A DNA stretch of 35,428 nucleotides from SIG603 sp964370115 (GCA_964370115.1 CAYJIA010000023.1:1-35428); one strand, 5' to 3'; positions 1 through 8,240 are shown, counted from the stretch's first letter. Numbers and translations are program-made. The notes: a model not told the origin generated them from the letters alone.

Positions 1-46
1 TGAAAAATGCAATAAAAATATTTTACCAAGATTTAACACGATTAAA

Positions 47-65
47 TCAAATATTTTTAATTTGA
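47..65. promoter_or_regulatory. candidate ArsR operator upstream of arsR
   Basis: Inverted repeat TCAAAT (47-52) / ATTTGA (60-65) with a 7-nt spacer, lying just upstream of the arsR -35 box. ArsR-family repressors bind AT-rich inverted repeats and usually autoregulate. That this one is the operator is inference from position. Confidence 0.4.
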
Positions 66-68
66 CTA

Positions 69-96
69 TTGACAAATGTAATTAAAAATGTATAAT
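69..96 (+). promoter_or_regulatory. arsR-acr3-arsC promoter
   Basis: Perfect -35 TTGACA at 69-74 and perfect -10 TATAAT at 91-96 with a 16-nt spacer, 40 nt before the arsR start. It should drive the whole three-gene arsenic operon. Confidence 0.75.
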
Positions 97-136
97 ATAT
101 ATTGAAACCGATAATTTTTGATGTGAGGGAAGACTA

Positions 137-457
137 ATGAAAGACGCAAAAGTACTAGCAAATATATTTAAAGCATTATGCGACGAAACCAGAGTTTCTA
201 TTGTAGTTTTGCTACAATCTGGCGAAAAATGCGCCTGTCATATCTCAGATGCGCTAAACATAGCACAGTCAAAACTTTCTTATCACATGAAAATTTTGTG
301 TGAAAGCGGAATTGTTAGAAGCTGGTATGTTGGCAAGTGGACACACTATGAAATTAACAAAGAGGGTAGCGCGCAGGCGGTAGAACTGTTAAAATCCCTA
401 ACTGCAATAGCAGATACAGTAGAACAAAGTAATTGTTGTAATAAAGAGGCCGTGTAA
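137..457 (+). CDS. arsR: ArsR/SmtB-family arsenic-responsive repressor
   Basis: A 106-residue winged-helix protein with the ArsR fold: N-terminal FKALCDETR helix, then a recognition region around SKLSYHMKILCESGIV. Cys32 and Cys34 (KCAC) sit at the start of the DNA-binding helix, where E. coli-type ArsR proteins bind As(III)/Sb(III). A further Cys100-Cys101 pair near the C-terminus could be an extra ligand. Binding of arsenite is expected to release it from the operator and allow expression of the efflux pump and reductase that follow 58 bp downstream. The start follows a GAGGG ribosome site at 125-129. Family assignment is firm; the inducer is inferred from the Cys pair and the neighbours. 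Confidence 0.93.
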   Translation: MKDAKVLANIFKALCDETRVSIVVLLQSGEKCACHISDALNIAQSKLSYHMKILCESGIVRSWYVGKWTHYEINKEGSAQAVELLKSLTAIADTVEQSNCCNKEAV

Positions 458-471
458 AATCGGCTTTTATA

Positions 472-498
472 TTGATATAAATATCAAAAATATTTGAT
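472..498. promoter_or_regulatory. overlapping inverted repeats between arsR and acr3
   Basis: TTGATAT-AA-ATATCAA (472-487) overlaps ATCAAA-AATA-TTTGAT (483-498). The half-sites resemble the TCAAAT/ATTTGA repeat upstream of arsR, so this may be a second ArsR site or an mRNA hairpin that sets the arsR:acr3 ratio. It ends just before the acr3 ribosome site AGAAGGAG (502-509). Confidence 0.35.
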
Positions 499-515
499 TT
501 GAGAAGGAGTTTATA

Positions 516-1586
516 ATGAAAGAGAAAAAAAGTGCGGGCATAGGTTTTTTTGAAAAATATCTTACAGCATGGGTAATTATCTGTATGGTAGCGGGCGTGC
601 TAATCGGTAATTTTTTGCCTATGGTACCAGAGTTTTTGGGGAATTTTGAGTATGCAAATGTAAGTATTCCCATAGCGATACTGATTTGGCTTATGATTTA
701 TCCAATGATGATGAAAGTTGATTTTAAAAGCATCAAGGACGTGGGCAAAAACCCAAAAGGTCTATTTATAACATGGGTTACAAACTGGCTAATTAAACCA
801 TTTACAATGTTTGGAATTGCATCTTTATTCTTCTTTGTAATATTCAAAGGTTTTATAACCCCTGACCTTGCGACAGATTATCTGGCTGGTGCGGTTTTAC
901 TAGGAGCGGCTCCTTGTACTGCGATGGTATTTGTGTGGAGCCATTTGACAAAGGGAAATCCAGCATACACCGTGGTTCAAGTTGCAACAAACGATTTAAT
1001 TATCTTGGTGGCATTTACTCCGATTGTCGCACTTTTACTTGGCGTAAGTGGTGTGGCAGTGCCTTGGGATACCTTGATTTTATCTGTTGTGCTGTTCGTT
1101 GTAATCCCTCTTGCAGGCGGAATTTTGACAAGAACAATTATGACAAAAAGACGTGGCAAAGAGTATTTCGAGACAAAATTTATCCCTAAGTTTAACAATA
1201 TAACAATAGTCGGTCTGCTTTTAACACTGACGCTAATTTTCTCATTCCAAGGAGATGTCATTTTAGAAAACCCACTACACATCGTGCTTATAGCAGTGCC
1301 ACTGATAATTCAAACTGTTTTGATTTTCTTTATTGCATACCTAGCCTCAAAAGTGTTAAAATTACCTCATAGTGTAGCGGCACCAGCGGGTATGATAGGC
1401 GCGTCAAACTTTTTTGAGCTTGCGGTTGCAGTTGCGATAGCACTATTTGGAACCGACAGCCCCGTGGCACTTGCTACTATAGTGGGCGTGTTGGTAGAAG
1501 TTCCTGTAATGTTGATACTTGTAAAAATTGCAAATAAAACGACACATTGGTTTAAAAAAGAAAACAAAGGAGAAATAAAGGTATGA
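516..1586 (+). CDS. acr3: Acr3-family arsenite efflux permease
   Basis: A 356-residue integral membrane protein of the BASS/Acr3 superfamily, which exports As(III) using the membrane potential or proton gradient. It is highly hydrophobic, consistent with the usual ten transmembrane helices. The conserved Acr3 signature with the essential cysteine is present as GAAPCTAMVFVWS, Cys134, and a second conserved region reads TNDLIILVAFTP. The start follows an AGAAGGAG ribosome site 6 nt upstream. It lies between arsR and the ferredoxin-ArsC fusion, whose ATG overlaps this stop codon (ATGA), so the two are probably translationally coupled. Length and motif order are normal for the family; substrate is supported by context. 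Confidence 0.95.
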   Translation: MKEKKSAGIGFFEKYLTAWVIICMVAGVLIGNFLPMVPEFLGNFEYANVSIPIAILIWLMIYPMMMKVDFKSIKDVGKNPKGLFITWVTNWLIKPFTMFGIASLFFFVIFKGFITPDLATDYLAGAVLLGAAPCTAMVFVWSHLTKGNPAYTVVQVATNDLIILVAFTPIVALLLGVSGVAVPWDTLILSVVLFVVIPLAGGILTRTIMTKRRGKEYFETKFIPKFNNITIVGLLLTLTLIFSFQGDVILENPLHIVLIAVPLIIQTVLIFFIAYLASKVLKLPHSVAAPAGMIGASNFFELAVAVAIALFGTDSPVALATIVGVLVEVPVMLILVKIANKTTHWFKKENKGEIKV

Positions 1587-2236
1587 GTAAGGGTTGGTAT
1601 CCGGTAATTGACGAGGAAAAATGTATAGGATGTATGGTGTGTAACGACATGTGTATGCACGGTGTTTACAAGCCAAACGAAGAGACAGACAAACCAAAAG
1701 TAGTCTATGGCAACGGCTGTGTGCACGGCTGTCATGGCTGTGAAAGAAAATGTCCAGTGGGCGCAATTCACTACTACGGCGACGACGGAAACACAGATAT
1801 AGACTACAATTTTGAAAGCTATAAACCAGAAATTAAATGTGAGGGTAAGCCGAAAGTGGCTTTTGTGTGTAACCACAATTCATGTCGAAGCCAAATGGCA
1901 GAGGCGCTAGGCAAAATGTACGGTAGCGACGTTTTCGACAGCTTTTCGGCAGGAACAGAAATTAAAAACCAAATAAATCAGGACGCCGTAAGACTTATAA
2001 AAGAAATTTATAATGTCGATATGGAAGAAACTCAGTTTAACAAAACAGTAAACGACATACCAGATCCAGACGTTGTTATATTCATGGGATGTAATGTAAG
2101 CTGTCCAAATGTTCCGTCACAATATGCAGAAAACTGGGGACTAGACGACCCAAGCGGAAAAAGTGACGAAGAATTTAAAAAGATAATAGAACAAATCCAC
2201 GATAAAGTTTTAAAGCTTAAAGCGAAATTAGGATAA
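1583..2236 (+). CDS. arsC: fused 2[4Fe-4S] ferredoxin / ArsC arsenate reductase
   Basis: A 217-residue two-domain protein. Residues 1-70 form a dicluster ferredoxin: Cys14, 17, 20, 24 and Cys46, 50, 53, 57-Pro provide ligands for two [4Fe-4S] clusters. Residues 90-217 are a low-molecular-weight-phosphatase-type arsenate reductase: the CX5R loop is Cys96 to Arg102 with Cys101 in it, and the resolving cysteines are in GCNVSCP (Cys170, Cys174), followed by the WGLDDPSGKSDEEF segment. It should reduce As(V) to As(III) for export by Acr3. Family members normally take electrons from thioredoxin; the attached ferredoxin suggests a different donor (inference). Both domains are read in one uninterrupted frame, and the start overlaps the acr3 stop by 4 nt, so a frameshift artefact is unlikely. 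Confidence 0.9.
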   Translation: MSKGWYPVIDEEKCIGCMVCNDMCMHGVYKPNEETDKPKVVYGNGCVHGCHGCERKCPVGAIHYYGDDGNTDIDYNFESYKPEIKCEGKPKVAFVCNHNSCRSQMAEALGKMYGSDVFDSFSAGTEIKNQINQDAVRLIKEIYNVDMEETQFNKTVNDIPDPDVVIFMGCNVSCPNVPSQYAENWGLDDPSGKSDEEFKKIIEQIHDKVLKLKAKLG

Positions 2237-2241
2237 GAAAT

Positions 2242-2266
2242 CGCCCCAAAAAGGGGCGGTTTTTTT
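2242..2266 (+). terminator. intrinsic terminator of the arsenic operon
   Basis: Stem CGCCCC (2242-2247) / GGGGCG (2253-2258), loop AAAAA, then G and seven T. It begins 6 nt after the arsC stop. Confidence 0.9.
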
Positions 2267-2438
2267 AGTGAAGAGGTAAGAGTGTTTAAAATCTAGATTT
2301 GCTCTTTCCGATAGGGGTTTGCGTTTTCTATTTTATTATTGTTCATCATAAAAAAATCGAATAAAATTCACATTACCGTCACAAAAATAAGATAAAGTTT
2401 TATAGCAAAGTAAATATAAGCTTATGGAGGAATTAAGT

Positions 2439-3458
2439 ATGATTGAGGTAAAAAACCTCGCTAAACAGTATGGCGTGAATATTGCGCTAGACGACATTAG
2501 TTTTAGCATAAAAGAGGGTAGCGTAATCGGTTTTTTAGGGCCTAATGGCGCAGGAAAATCGACGGCAATGAACATTATTACAGGATATATTTCATCATCA
2601 AACGGCAGTGTGGAAATTTCGGGCGAAACAATTGTAACAAACCCGAACAAGTATAAATCTATGATAGGCTACTTGCCAGAAATCCCACCGCTTTATACAG
2701 ACATGACCGTAATAGAATACCTAAATTTTATGTATGATTTAAAAAAAATCAAGCTAAACAAAAAGGCTCACCTCGAAGAAATTTGTAATATCACAAAAAT
2801 TTCGGACGTGACAAAAAGGCTTATAGGAAACCTTTCAAAAGGATATAGACAGCGTGTCGGCATAGCACAGGCGCTTATAGGAAACCCTCCCGTGCTTATT
2901 TTAGACGAGCCCACCGTTGGACTTGACCCAAAACAAATTATAGAGATAAGGGCGCTTATTAAAAATTTGAGCGAAAGTCATACCGTTATTTTAAGCTCGC
3001 ATATTTTATCGGAAATTCAAGCGGTTTGCGACAGAATTATCGTTATAAACAAAGGTAAAATTGTTGCAGACGGAAATACCGATACCCTAGCCCGTGACTT
3101 ATCGACAGAGCATAAGCTAATAGTCAGGGTAGAGGGAGAAGAGGAAAAAATTCTCGACCTTATCAAAAGTATGAAAAACATAAAAGAAGTGATATCTTTA
3201 GGCGAAAAAGAAAAAGGCGTGTTTGAGTTTGCCATTGAGGGCGAAGAGGACAAGGATTTAAGAAGAGAATTCTTCATGCTAATGAGCAAAAATAATATGC
3301 CAATTCTAGCAATGCGAACAACAGAGCTCACTTTAGAGGAATTATTTATAAAACTTACTTCTCCACAGCTCGAAGAAGACGAGGAAGAGGATGAAGAAGA
3401 GGACGAAGTAGAAGAAATTCAAGAAGAAACCCAAGAGAAAGAGGAGGAGGAAGAATAA
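2439..3458 (+). CDS. ABC transporter ATPase, GldA-like, with acidic tail
   Basis: A 339-residue ATPase. Walker A GPNGAGKST (34-42), signature LSKGYRQ (132-138), Walker B LILDEP (153-158), D-loop GLDP and switch His in SSHIL are all present. It resembles the GldA/ABC-2 export class. ATG 2439 is chosen over the in-frame ATG at 2424 because GGAGG at 2426-2430 lies 8 nt before 2439 and overlaps the earlier codon. The last ~26 residues are almost all Glu/Asp, an unusual tail; its GAG-GAG-GAG codons also supply the ribosome site of the next gene, whose ATG overlaps this stop by 1 nt. First gene of a four-gene operon; cargo is unknown. Confidence 0.9.
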   Translation: MIEVKNLAKQYGVNIALDDISFSIKEGSVIGFLGPNGAGKSTAMNIITGYISSSNGSVEISGETIVTNPNKYKSMIGYLPEIPPLYTDMTVIEYLNFMYDLKKIKLNKKAHLEEICNITKISDVTKRLIGNLSKGYRQRVGIAQALIGNPPVLILDEPTVGLDPKQIIEIRALIKNLSESHTVILSSHILSEIQAVCDRIIVINKGKIVADGNTDTLARDLSTEHKLIVRVEGEEEKILDLIKSMKNIKEVISLGEKEKGVFEFAIEGEEDKDLRREFFMLMSKNNMPILAMRTTELTLEELFIKLTSPQLEEDEEEDEEEDEVEEIQEETQEKEEEEE

Positions 3459-4162
3459 TGCTAGCTGTACTAAAAAGAGAAATTAAATCATATTTTTCAT
3501 CTCCCGTTGGATATGTTTGTGTGGCGGCACTTACCGCCGTTTATGGGTTGTTTTTTTACTCGGTGCTTTTGTCGGGTTCAAGCTCATATATACCCTCGGC
3601 GTTTAATGCCGTTTATATGTTTGCCATGATGATAATACCGATTATCACAATGCGCTCTATGTCAGAGGACAGAAAAAACAAGACAGACCAAGCACTTTTG
3701 ACAGCCCCCGTGGGCGTGTTTTCCATAGTTTCAGGAAAATTCTTAGCTGCATTTTTTGTGTATTTCCTAGGAACTTTTTCAAGCATACTTTTCTCGGTTA
3801 TCATAGGATTTTTCTCGGCGCCGTCATGGCCTATAATAATAGGTAACTATATTGCAGCGCTTTTATATGGTGCGGCGATGATTTCTATAGGCATATTTAT
3901 TTCAAGCCTTACCATAAGCCAAGTTATAGCGGCGATTGGAACTTTTGCCATTTCAATTTTCCTTATGTTTATCGAGAATATCGCCTCGGCACTCGCTAGT
4001 ACTCCGTTTATAACGGTTGTGGATTCTATTTCCTTTACCGCAAAATATGTTCCGTTTACCCAAGGAATATTCAGCATTTCGGGACTTGTGTATTTCCTCA
4101 GCATTGTTGCCGTGTTTATGTTCTTAACCGCACGTAAACTTGAGAGCAGACGCTGGAGCTAG
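3458..4162 (+). CDS. ABC-2 type permease, GldF-like
   Basis: A 234-residue membrane protein with about six hydrophobic segments, opening MLAVLKREIKSYFSSPVGYV, the typical start of GldF/ABC-2 permeases (a cytoplasmic 'KRE..YF.SP.gY' segment before the first helix). A conserved MRSMSEDRKNKTDQALLTAPV stretch around residues 65-85 is the coupling region seen in this family. It would form the membrane channel for the ATPase encoded immediately upstream. Translation starts on the purine-rich GAGGAGGAGG of the ATPase's acidic tail. The start codon overlaps the ATPase stop, so the subunits are coupled. Substrate unknown. Confidence 0.88.
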   Translation: MLAVLKREIKSYFSSPVGYVCVAALTAVYGLFFYSVLLSGSSSYIPSAFNAVYMFAMMIIPIITMRSMSEDRKNKTDQALLTAPVGVFSIVSGKFLAAFFVYFLGTFSSILFSVIIGFFSAPSWPIIIGNYIAALLYGAAMISIGIFISSLTISQVIAAIGTFAISIFLMFIENIASALASTPFITVVDSISFTAKYVPFTQGIFSISGLVYFLSIVAVFMFLTARKLESRRWS

Positions 4163-4176
4163 GGAGGGGAATGAAA

Positions 4177-5643
4177 ATGAAAAATAGTAAATTAAAAATG
4201 CGCTCAATAAGCACTGTTTTTACCGTAATATTTTTGGCGGTCGTAGTGCTTGTAAATGTCGTTGTAAATGCGCTTACGGCACGCTACCCATCTATGGATG
4301 TTGATATGACGGCACAAAGCCTTAATTCGCTTTCCGACACGGCTATATATGTCGCAGAAAGTGTAGTAGAGCCGACGACGATTTCTGTTGTTGCGGCAGA
4401 GGACGACGCCAGAAACAACTTAATCTACACAAGCTATGGCGCAAACTATGGCCAGCTTACAAATGTTTTGGATAGAATAGTAGAGACAAACCCAAATATT
4501 ACAGTGGAATACGTAGATCCCGACTTAAACCCACAGTTTATGGCGGCTTATCCAGACGAAACAATAACTTTGGGTACGGTGGTTGTAGAAACCGAAACAA
4601 GACACAAGGTTTTGCAGTACTATGATATGTTTTTGACCCAACAAGACCAAACCACGGGAGAGGTTATTCAGTATAATATGGTAGACGGTGCCGTGGCAAA
4701 TGCCTTGCACCTAGTAAATCTTGACAGCGTACCAAAAATTTCTATCGCCATAGGACACAGTGAGCTTTTAAACGACAGCGTTAGGGCAAGTTTTGAGAGC
4801 TTGATGAAAAACTATTCGTTTGAAATAGAGACCTTTAATATACTTACACAAGAAATACCAGAGGACACATCTATCTTGATGATGCCAACACCGTCGACCG
4901 ATTACACGACAGGTGAGATTGATAAAATTAGGGCGTTTTTGGACACATCGACAGAAAGCGAGCCTAAATCACTGCTAGTCACAGCCCACCCAACCCAAGG
5001 AGAAATGCCTGTGCTTGACGCGTTTTTAGAAGAATGGGGTGTTACGGTAAGCGAGGGTGTAGTGCTAGAAAGCGACGACGGCAAGATGATAATAAACGAC
5101 CCAAGCTGGCTTTATTCTTCACCGAATACAGATATATTTACAAGCGCTTACAACTATCTAATCTTCCCTTATTCTTCACCTATAGAGCTCACATTTGATA
5201 CAAATGGAGATATCACAACGACACCGCTTGTGTCATCATCAGATTCAGCGTATGTGACTTTAAGTGACAGCGTAGAAGAGAGCCCACAAACCTCGCTTTA
5301 TACACTTGCAAGCCTTTCTCAAAGGTCTACAGTGGGCGACTCGGGTGAGATAGTGAACTCTAATGTAGTGGTATGGGGTAGCTCGGAATTTTTCCTTTCT
5401 GACTTTATGGCGACTACAACCTTTGCAAACTCGACGCTTATAGTTGAAATACTAAAAAATGTTTCTAATACAACAGACGAAACATTGTCTATAGGAACCG
5501 CTCCTGTGCAAACTAATGTTATAGACATAGTTGCGACTACAAATGTGGTGAATATCTTAGGCATAGGCGTGTTCACTATTGGCTTGCCAGTTGCACTGCT
5601 AATTTTAGGTCTTGTAGTCTTTATTAGAAGACGTCACCTATAA
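4177..5643 (+). CDS. GldG-like ABC-associated extracytoplasmic protein
   Basis: About 488 residues. One transmembrane helix near the N-terminus (about residues 13-34), a long extracytoplasmic domain, and a second helix near the C-terminus (GIGVFTIGLPVALLILGLVV) followed by basic RRRHL. This topology, and the position directly after a GldF-like permease, match the GldG/ABC_transp_aux family. GGAGG at 4163-4167 is 9 nt before ATG 4177 but only 3 nt before the in-frame ATG 4171, so 4177 is preferred; the earlier start would add two residues. In Bacteroidetes GldAFG acts in gliding and secretion; in Firmicutes the role is not known, so I assign none. Confidence 0.85.
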   Translation: MKNSKLKMRSISTVFTVIFLAVVVLVNVVVNALTARYPSMDVDMTAQSLNSLSDTAIYVAESVVEPTTISVVAAEDDARNNLIYTSYGANYGQLTNVLDRIVETNPNITVEYVDPDLNPQFMAAYPDETITLGTVVVETETRHKVLQYYDMFLTQQDQTTGEVIQYNMVDGAVANALHLVNLDSVPKISIAIGHSELLNDSVRASFESLMKNYSFEIETFNILTQEIPEDTSILMMPTPSTDYTTGEIDKIRAFLDTSTESEPKSLLVTAHPTQGEMPVLDAFLEEWGVTVSEGVVLESDDGKMIINDPSWLYSSPNTDIFTSAYNYLIFPYSSPIELTFDTNGDITTTPLVSSSDSAYVTLSDSVEESPQTSLYTLASLSQRSTVGDSGEIVNSNVVVWGSSEFFLSDFMATTTFANSTLIVEILKNVSNTTDETLSIGTAPVQTNVIDIVATTNVVNILGIGVFTIGLPVALLILGLVVFIRRRHL

Positions 5644-5655
5644 TCGGAGGTTTTA

Positions 5656-7116
5656 ATGAGTAAGACAAAACAGTATATATTTATTTTAGTGGCAGTTTTG
5701 GCAGTGCTAGGCGCCGCGCTGTACTTTATACTTCAAACACCAGAAGTGGTGGAAGACACTTTTGTGGACTCGGGAACCTATGAAGAGCTAGAAACAACAC
5801 AAATTTTAGACATAGATTTAAGCCGAATTGCAAGTGTAAGTGTTAAAAATGAAGTAGACGAGTTTAATATTCTCGTATCGGAAGAAGTTTTGACCCAAGA
5901 GGTCGACGGCGAAACGGTAGAGAGTGTAGAGTATAACTATACGATAGAGGGCTATGAAAGCTTTCATTTAAACGAGATTATGCTTGAGACTGCCGTGACA
6001 GGACTATCGGTGTTTACATCGAACAAAGAACTAGGTGAGGTAGAGGACTTGTCGCTTTACGGACTAGAGCCTGCGAAATCCACCATAACAATGACACTGA
6101 CCGACGGTACAGTGCTAGAGCTTTTGATGGGCGACACCGCGGGAGAAACAAGTGGAAGCTATGTGCTTTATGAAGGAAACGTGTATATAGCCGACATGAA
6201 CACAAGCTTTTTAAACTCGGTCGAGAGCTGTGGAGTGAATTATCAAGTCGACATAGTTTCATACGAGACAGAAGACGGAACAGCCTATGACCAAATAGAA
6301 AAACTCGCCATAAGTGGTACGGCGTTTGAAACACCGATTGACATAGCTTACGACGAGGAGAAAATGGAATATTTGATGATATCTCACAAAGGAGAGGAAG
6401 TCTCGCTTAGTGCGATGGACGAGTATTTATCGACATTTTTAAGTATGGCATCAAGCACGGTAGAAAGATATAATCCAAGCGATGAAGAGCTTGAAGTCTA
6501 TGGACTTCTAAACCCCGTCGCCACTGTTAATTTCACGATAAACGGCGTAGATTATAGTGTAAGCCTTGGAAATAAGAGCGACAGCGGAGCGTATTATATG
6601 TATGAAGAGGATAATAAAACAGCGATTTATACCCTGCCTGCCACCACGGCGGAGCAGTTTATAAACACAGATTATTTAAGCCTTAGAAGTACCTATGTAT
6701 ACCTTCCTCAAATCGAGGACGTAAGCGCCTTAAGCATCGACATGGACGGGGTGAAATCGGAAATTACCATTGAAAGCGAGATAAGCGAAGAGCTTTCGAC
6801 CGAAACACAAACCGCGTATGAGCACACGGTGACACTAAATGGGGAAGAGATAATCTATCAAAACCTAACAGCGTTTTATCTTGATATAATAAGCGTGCCT
6901 GTATTAAACGCTGAGCAGTCAAGCTATGGCGACACGCCGAGGATTAAAATAGAGTTTACCTATTTAGACGGTAGCGTCGATATCTTAGAGTACTATGTAT
7001 CACAAGAAGATGCTAGCAGAGCGATAGCGGTCTTAAATGGTGAGTACTATATTACAGCAAGAACCGAAGATGTAGAGAAGCTTATTGAAACCTATGAGGA
7101 GTTTGTCTCTGGCTAA
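5656..7116 (+). CDS. DUF4340 membrane-anchored protein
   Basis: A 486-residue protein with an N-terminal membrane anchor (about residues 7-26) and a large acidic extracytoplasmic part. It fits DUF4340: two similar modules each carry a 'YGL..P..TVxxTxxDG/NG....l.LG' pattern (LYGLEPAKSTITMTLTDGT near 130-150 and VYGLLNPVATVNFTINGVD near 285-305), followed by segments describing a displayed or structural value-like fold. DUF4340 proteins commonly follow GldG in clostridial genomes. The ribosome site CGGAGG lies 12 nt after the gldG stop. It probably acts with the transporter at the outer face of the membrane; the biochemical function is unknown. Confidence 0.85.
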   Translation: MSKTKQYIFILVAVLAVLGAALYFILQTPEVVEDTFVDSGTYEELETTQILDIDLSRIASVSVKNEVDEFNILVSEEVLTQEVDGETVESVEYNYTIEGYESFHLNEIMLETAVTGLSVFTSNKELGEVEDLSLYGLEPAKSTITMTLTDGTVLELLMGDTAGETSGSYVLYEGNVYIADMNTSFLNSVESCGVNYQVDIVSYETEDGTAYDQIEKLAISGTAFETPIDIAYDEEKMEYLMISHKGEEVSLSAMDEYLSTFLSMASSTVERYNPSDEELEVYGLLNPVATVNFTINGVDYSVSLGNKSDSGAYYMYEEDNKTAIYTLPATTAEQFINTDYLSLRSTYVYLPQIEDVSALSIDMDGVKSEITIESEISEELSTETQTAYEHTVTLNGEEIIYQNLTAFYLDIISVPVLNAEQSSYGDTPRIKIEFTYLDGSVDILEYYVSQEDASRAIAVLNGEYYITARTEDVEKLIETYEEFVSG

Positions 7117-7146
7117 TTATTCATTATTATTTAAATCAAAACGGAT

Positions 7147-7178
7147 TGAAAGCCCCGACCAAGTGGTCGGGGCTTTCA
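7147..7178. terminator. strong hairpin after the Gld-like operon
   Basis: Perfect 14-bp stem TGAAAGCCCCGACC (7147-7160) / GGTCGGGGCTTTCA (7165-7178), loop AAGT, 30 nt after the stop. It lacks a clear U-tract, so it could terminate weakly or protect the 3' end. Confidence 0.65.
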
Positions 7179-7347
7179 AAATGGAAATTAGGAAAAACCT
7201 CTCGTACGCAATATTAATGTTGTGCCGTTTGCACATTTTAGCGACTTATGTAAATCGCTAATTGACAATATTTAAAAATTCACCCCTAAAAATGCAGTAA
7301 AAATTGTGTTTTTGTCAATATATAGTTTTCATAATATAGTATACATA

Positions 7348-7402
7348 ATATAATTGTGTTATTGTTCTATTAAAGAAAAATAACACAATTATATATTTTT
7401 TT
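7348..7402 (+). terminator. terminator-like hairpin in a geneless gap
   Basis: Perfect 16-bp inverted repeat ATATAATTGTGTTATT (7348-7363) / AATAACACAATTATAT (7379-7394) followed by A and seven T. No gene lies directly upstream; the stretch 7179-7347 is AT-rich and without a coding frame I trust. Together with the hairpin at 7147 it accounts for most of what the 7117-7454 intergenic stretch holds. Confidence 0.5.
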
Positions 7403-7454
7403 CTTATTTTCCCAATATTTAGTGCTTTAAATTTTTGGCTACGCTTTATTTTGG

Positions 7455-7483
7455 TTGCATATATAGAAAAAAAGTAATATAAT
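7455..7483 (+). promoter_or_regulatory. candidate promoter of the PNPOx-like gene
   Basis: TTGCAT (7455-7460), 17-nt spacer, TATAAT (7478-7483). This would leave a leader of about 100 nt before the ATG at 7589. Confidence 0.5.
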
Positions 7484-7588
7484 AATTTTAGCAAAAAAAA
7501 TCACCCTTAAAACTATGATTTTGAAGCTCGTTTAGTTACAAAATTGTTATCTTTAATTACAAATTTATCATTAAAAGGAGAAAATATC

Positions 7589-8068
7589 ATGATTAGAAAA
7601 GACCGAGAAATTACGGATGTAAACGAAATTATATCTCTGATAGACCAAAATGACGTAATGCGCATTGCGATGGTAGACGGGGACAAGCCATATGTTTTGC
7701 CAATGAACTACGGATACACATACGAGGACGGAAAACTTTGTTTTTATTTCCACTGTGCAAAAAAAGGCAAGAAGCTTGATGTGATTGCAAAAAACAATAA
7801 CATAAGTGTAGAGATAGACTGTAAGCACCAATTGGTAGAGGCAAAACTCCCTTGCCAGTACACATACTATTTTGCCTCGGTAATAGCAAACGGCAAGGCT
7901 TACGTGGTAGATGATGTAGACGAAAAAATCGACGTGATGAAAAAGCTTATGAAACATATAGCAAAAAAAGACTTTGATTTTACAGAAAGACTCTTGTCGA
8001 TTGTAGAACTCGTAAAAATAGAGATAGATGAGTTCTGGGGCAAAGAGAAAAAAGCCTTAGTGAAATAA
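7589..8068 (+). CDS. pyridoxamine 5'-phosphate oxidase-like flavin protein (Nim-like)
   Basis: A 159-residue split-barrel protein of the PNPOx-like/NimA group, which bind FMN or a related cofactor and reduce small molecules. Seen: MRIAMVDGDKPYVLPMNYGY, the family's first strands, and FYFHCAKKGKKLD, the cofactor-binding stretch that includes the His often conserved in Nim proteins. The start at 7589 is set by AAAGGAG at 7574-7580; an in-frame ATG at 7544 lacks a ribosome site. Single gene ahead of an assembly gap. Nim relatives can reduce nitroimidazoles, but the family is broad, so drug resistance should not be assumed. Confidence 0.85.
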   Translation: MIRKDREITDVNEIISLIDQNDVMRIAMVDGDKPYVLPMNYGYTYEDGKLCFYFHCAKKGKKLDVIAKNNNISVEIDCKHQLVEAKLPCQYTYYFASVIANGKAYVVDDVDEKIDVMKKLMKHIAKKDFDFTERLLSIVELVKIEIDEFWGKEKKALVK

Positions 8069-8085
8069 GGGCGACGAAACGACAC

Positions 8086-8185
8086 NNNNNNNNNNNNNNN
8101 NNNNNNNNNNNNNNNNNNNNNNNNNNNNNNNNNNNNNNNNNNNNNNNNNNNNNNNNNNNNNNNNNNNNNNNNNNNNNNNNNNNNN
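8086..8185. other. assembly gap (100 N)
   Basis: Exactly 100 unknown bases, the usual filler for a gap of unknown size. The true distance between the flanks is not known. The right flank starts precisely with a repeat (8186-8240). Confidence 0.99.
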
Positions 8186-8240
8186 ATATATTGACTAAAG
8201 CAGCCATTCACCATTCACCTTTAGCCCTTAGTCAATCTCC
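8186..8240. repeat. 55-bp exact direct repeat, copy 1
   Basis: Identical over 55 bp to 8415-8469, beginning ATATATTGACTAAAGCAGCC and ending CAATCTCC. It contains heptamer-like units (CCATTCA, CCATTCA, CCTTTAG, CCCTTAG). It begins at the first base after the gap. Confidence 0.95.

Noticed and set aside
1367..1876. Antisense frame across the acr3/arsC junction
   Set aside because: Covers two well-supported genes on the other strand and has low-complexity composition.
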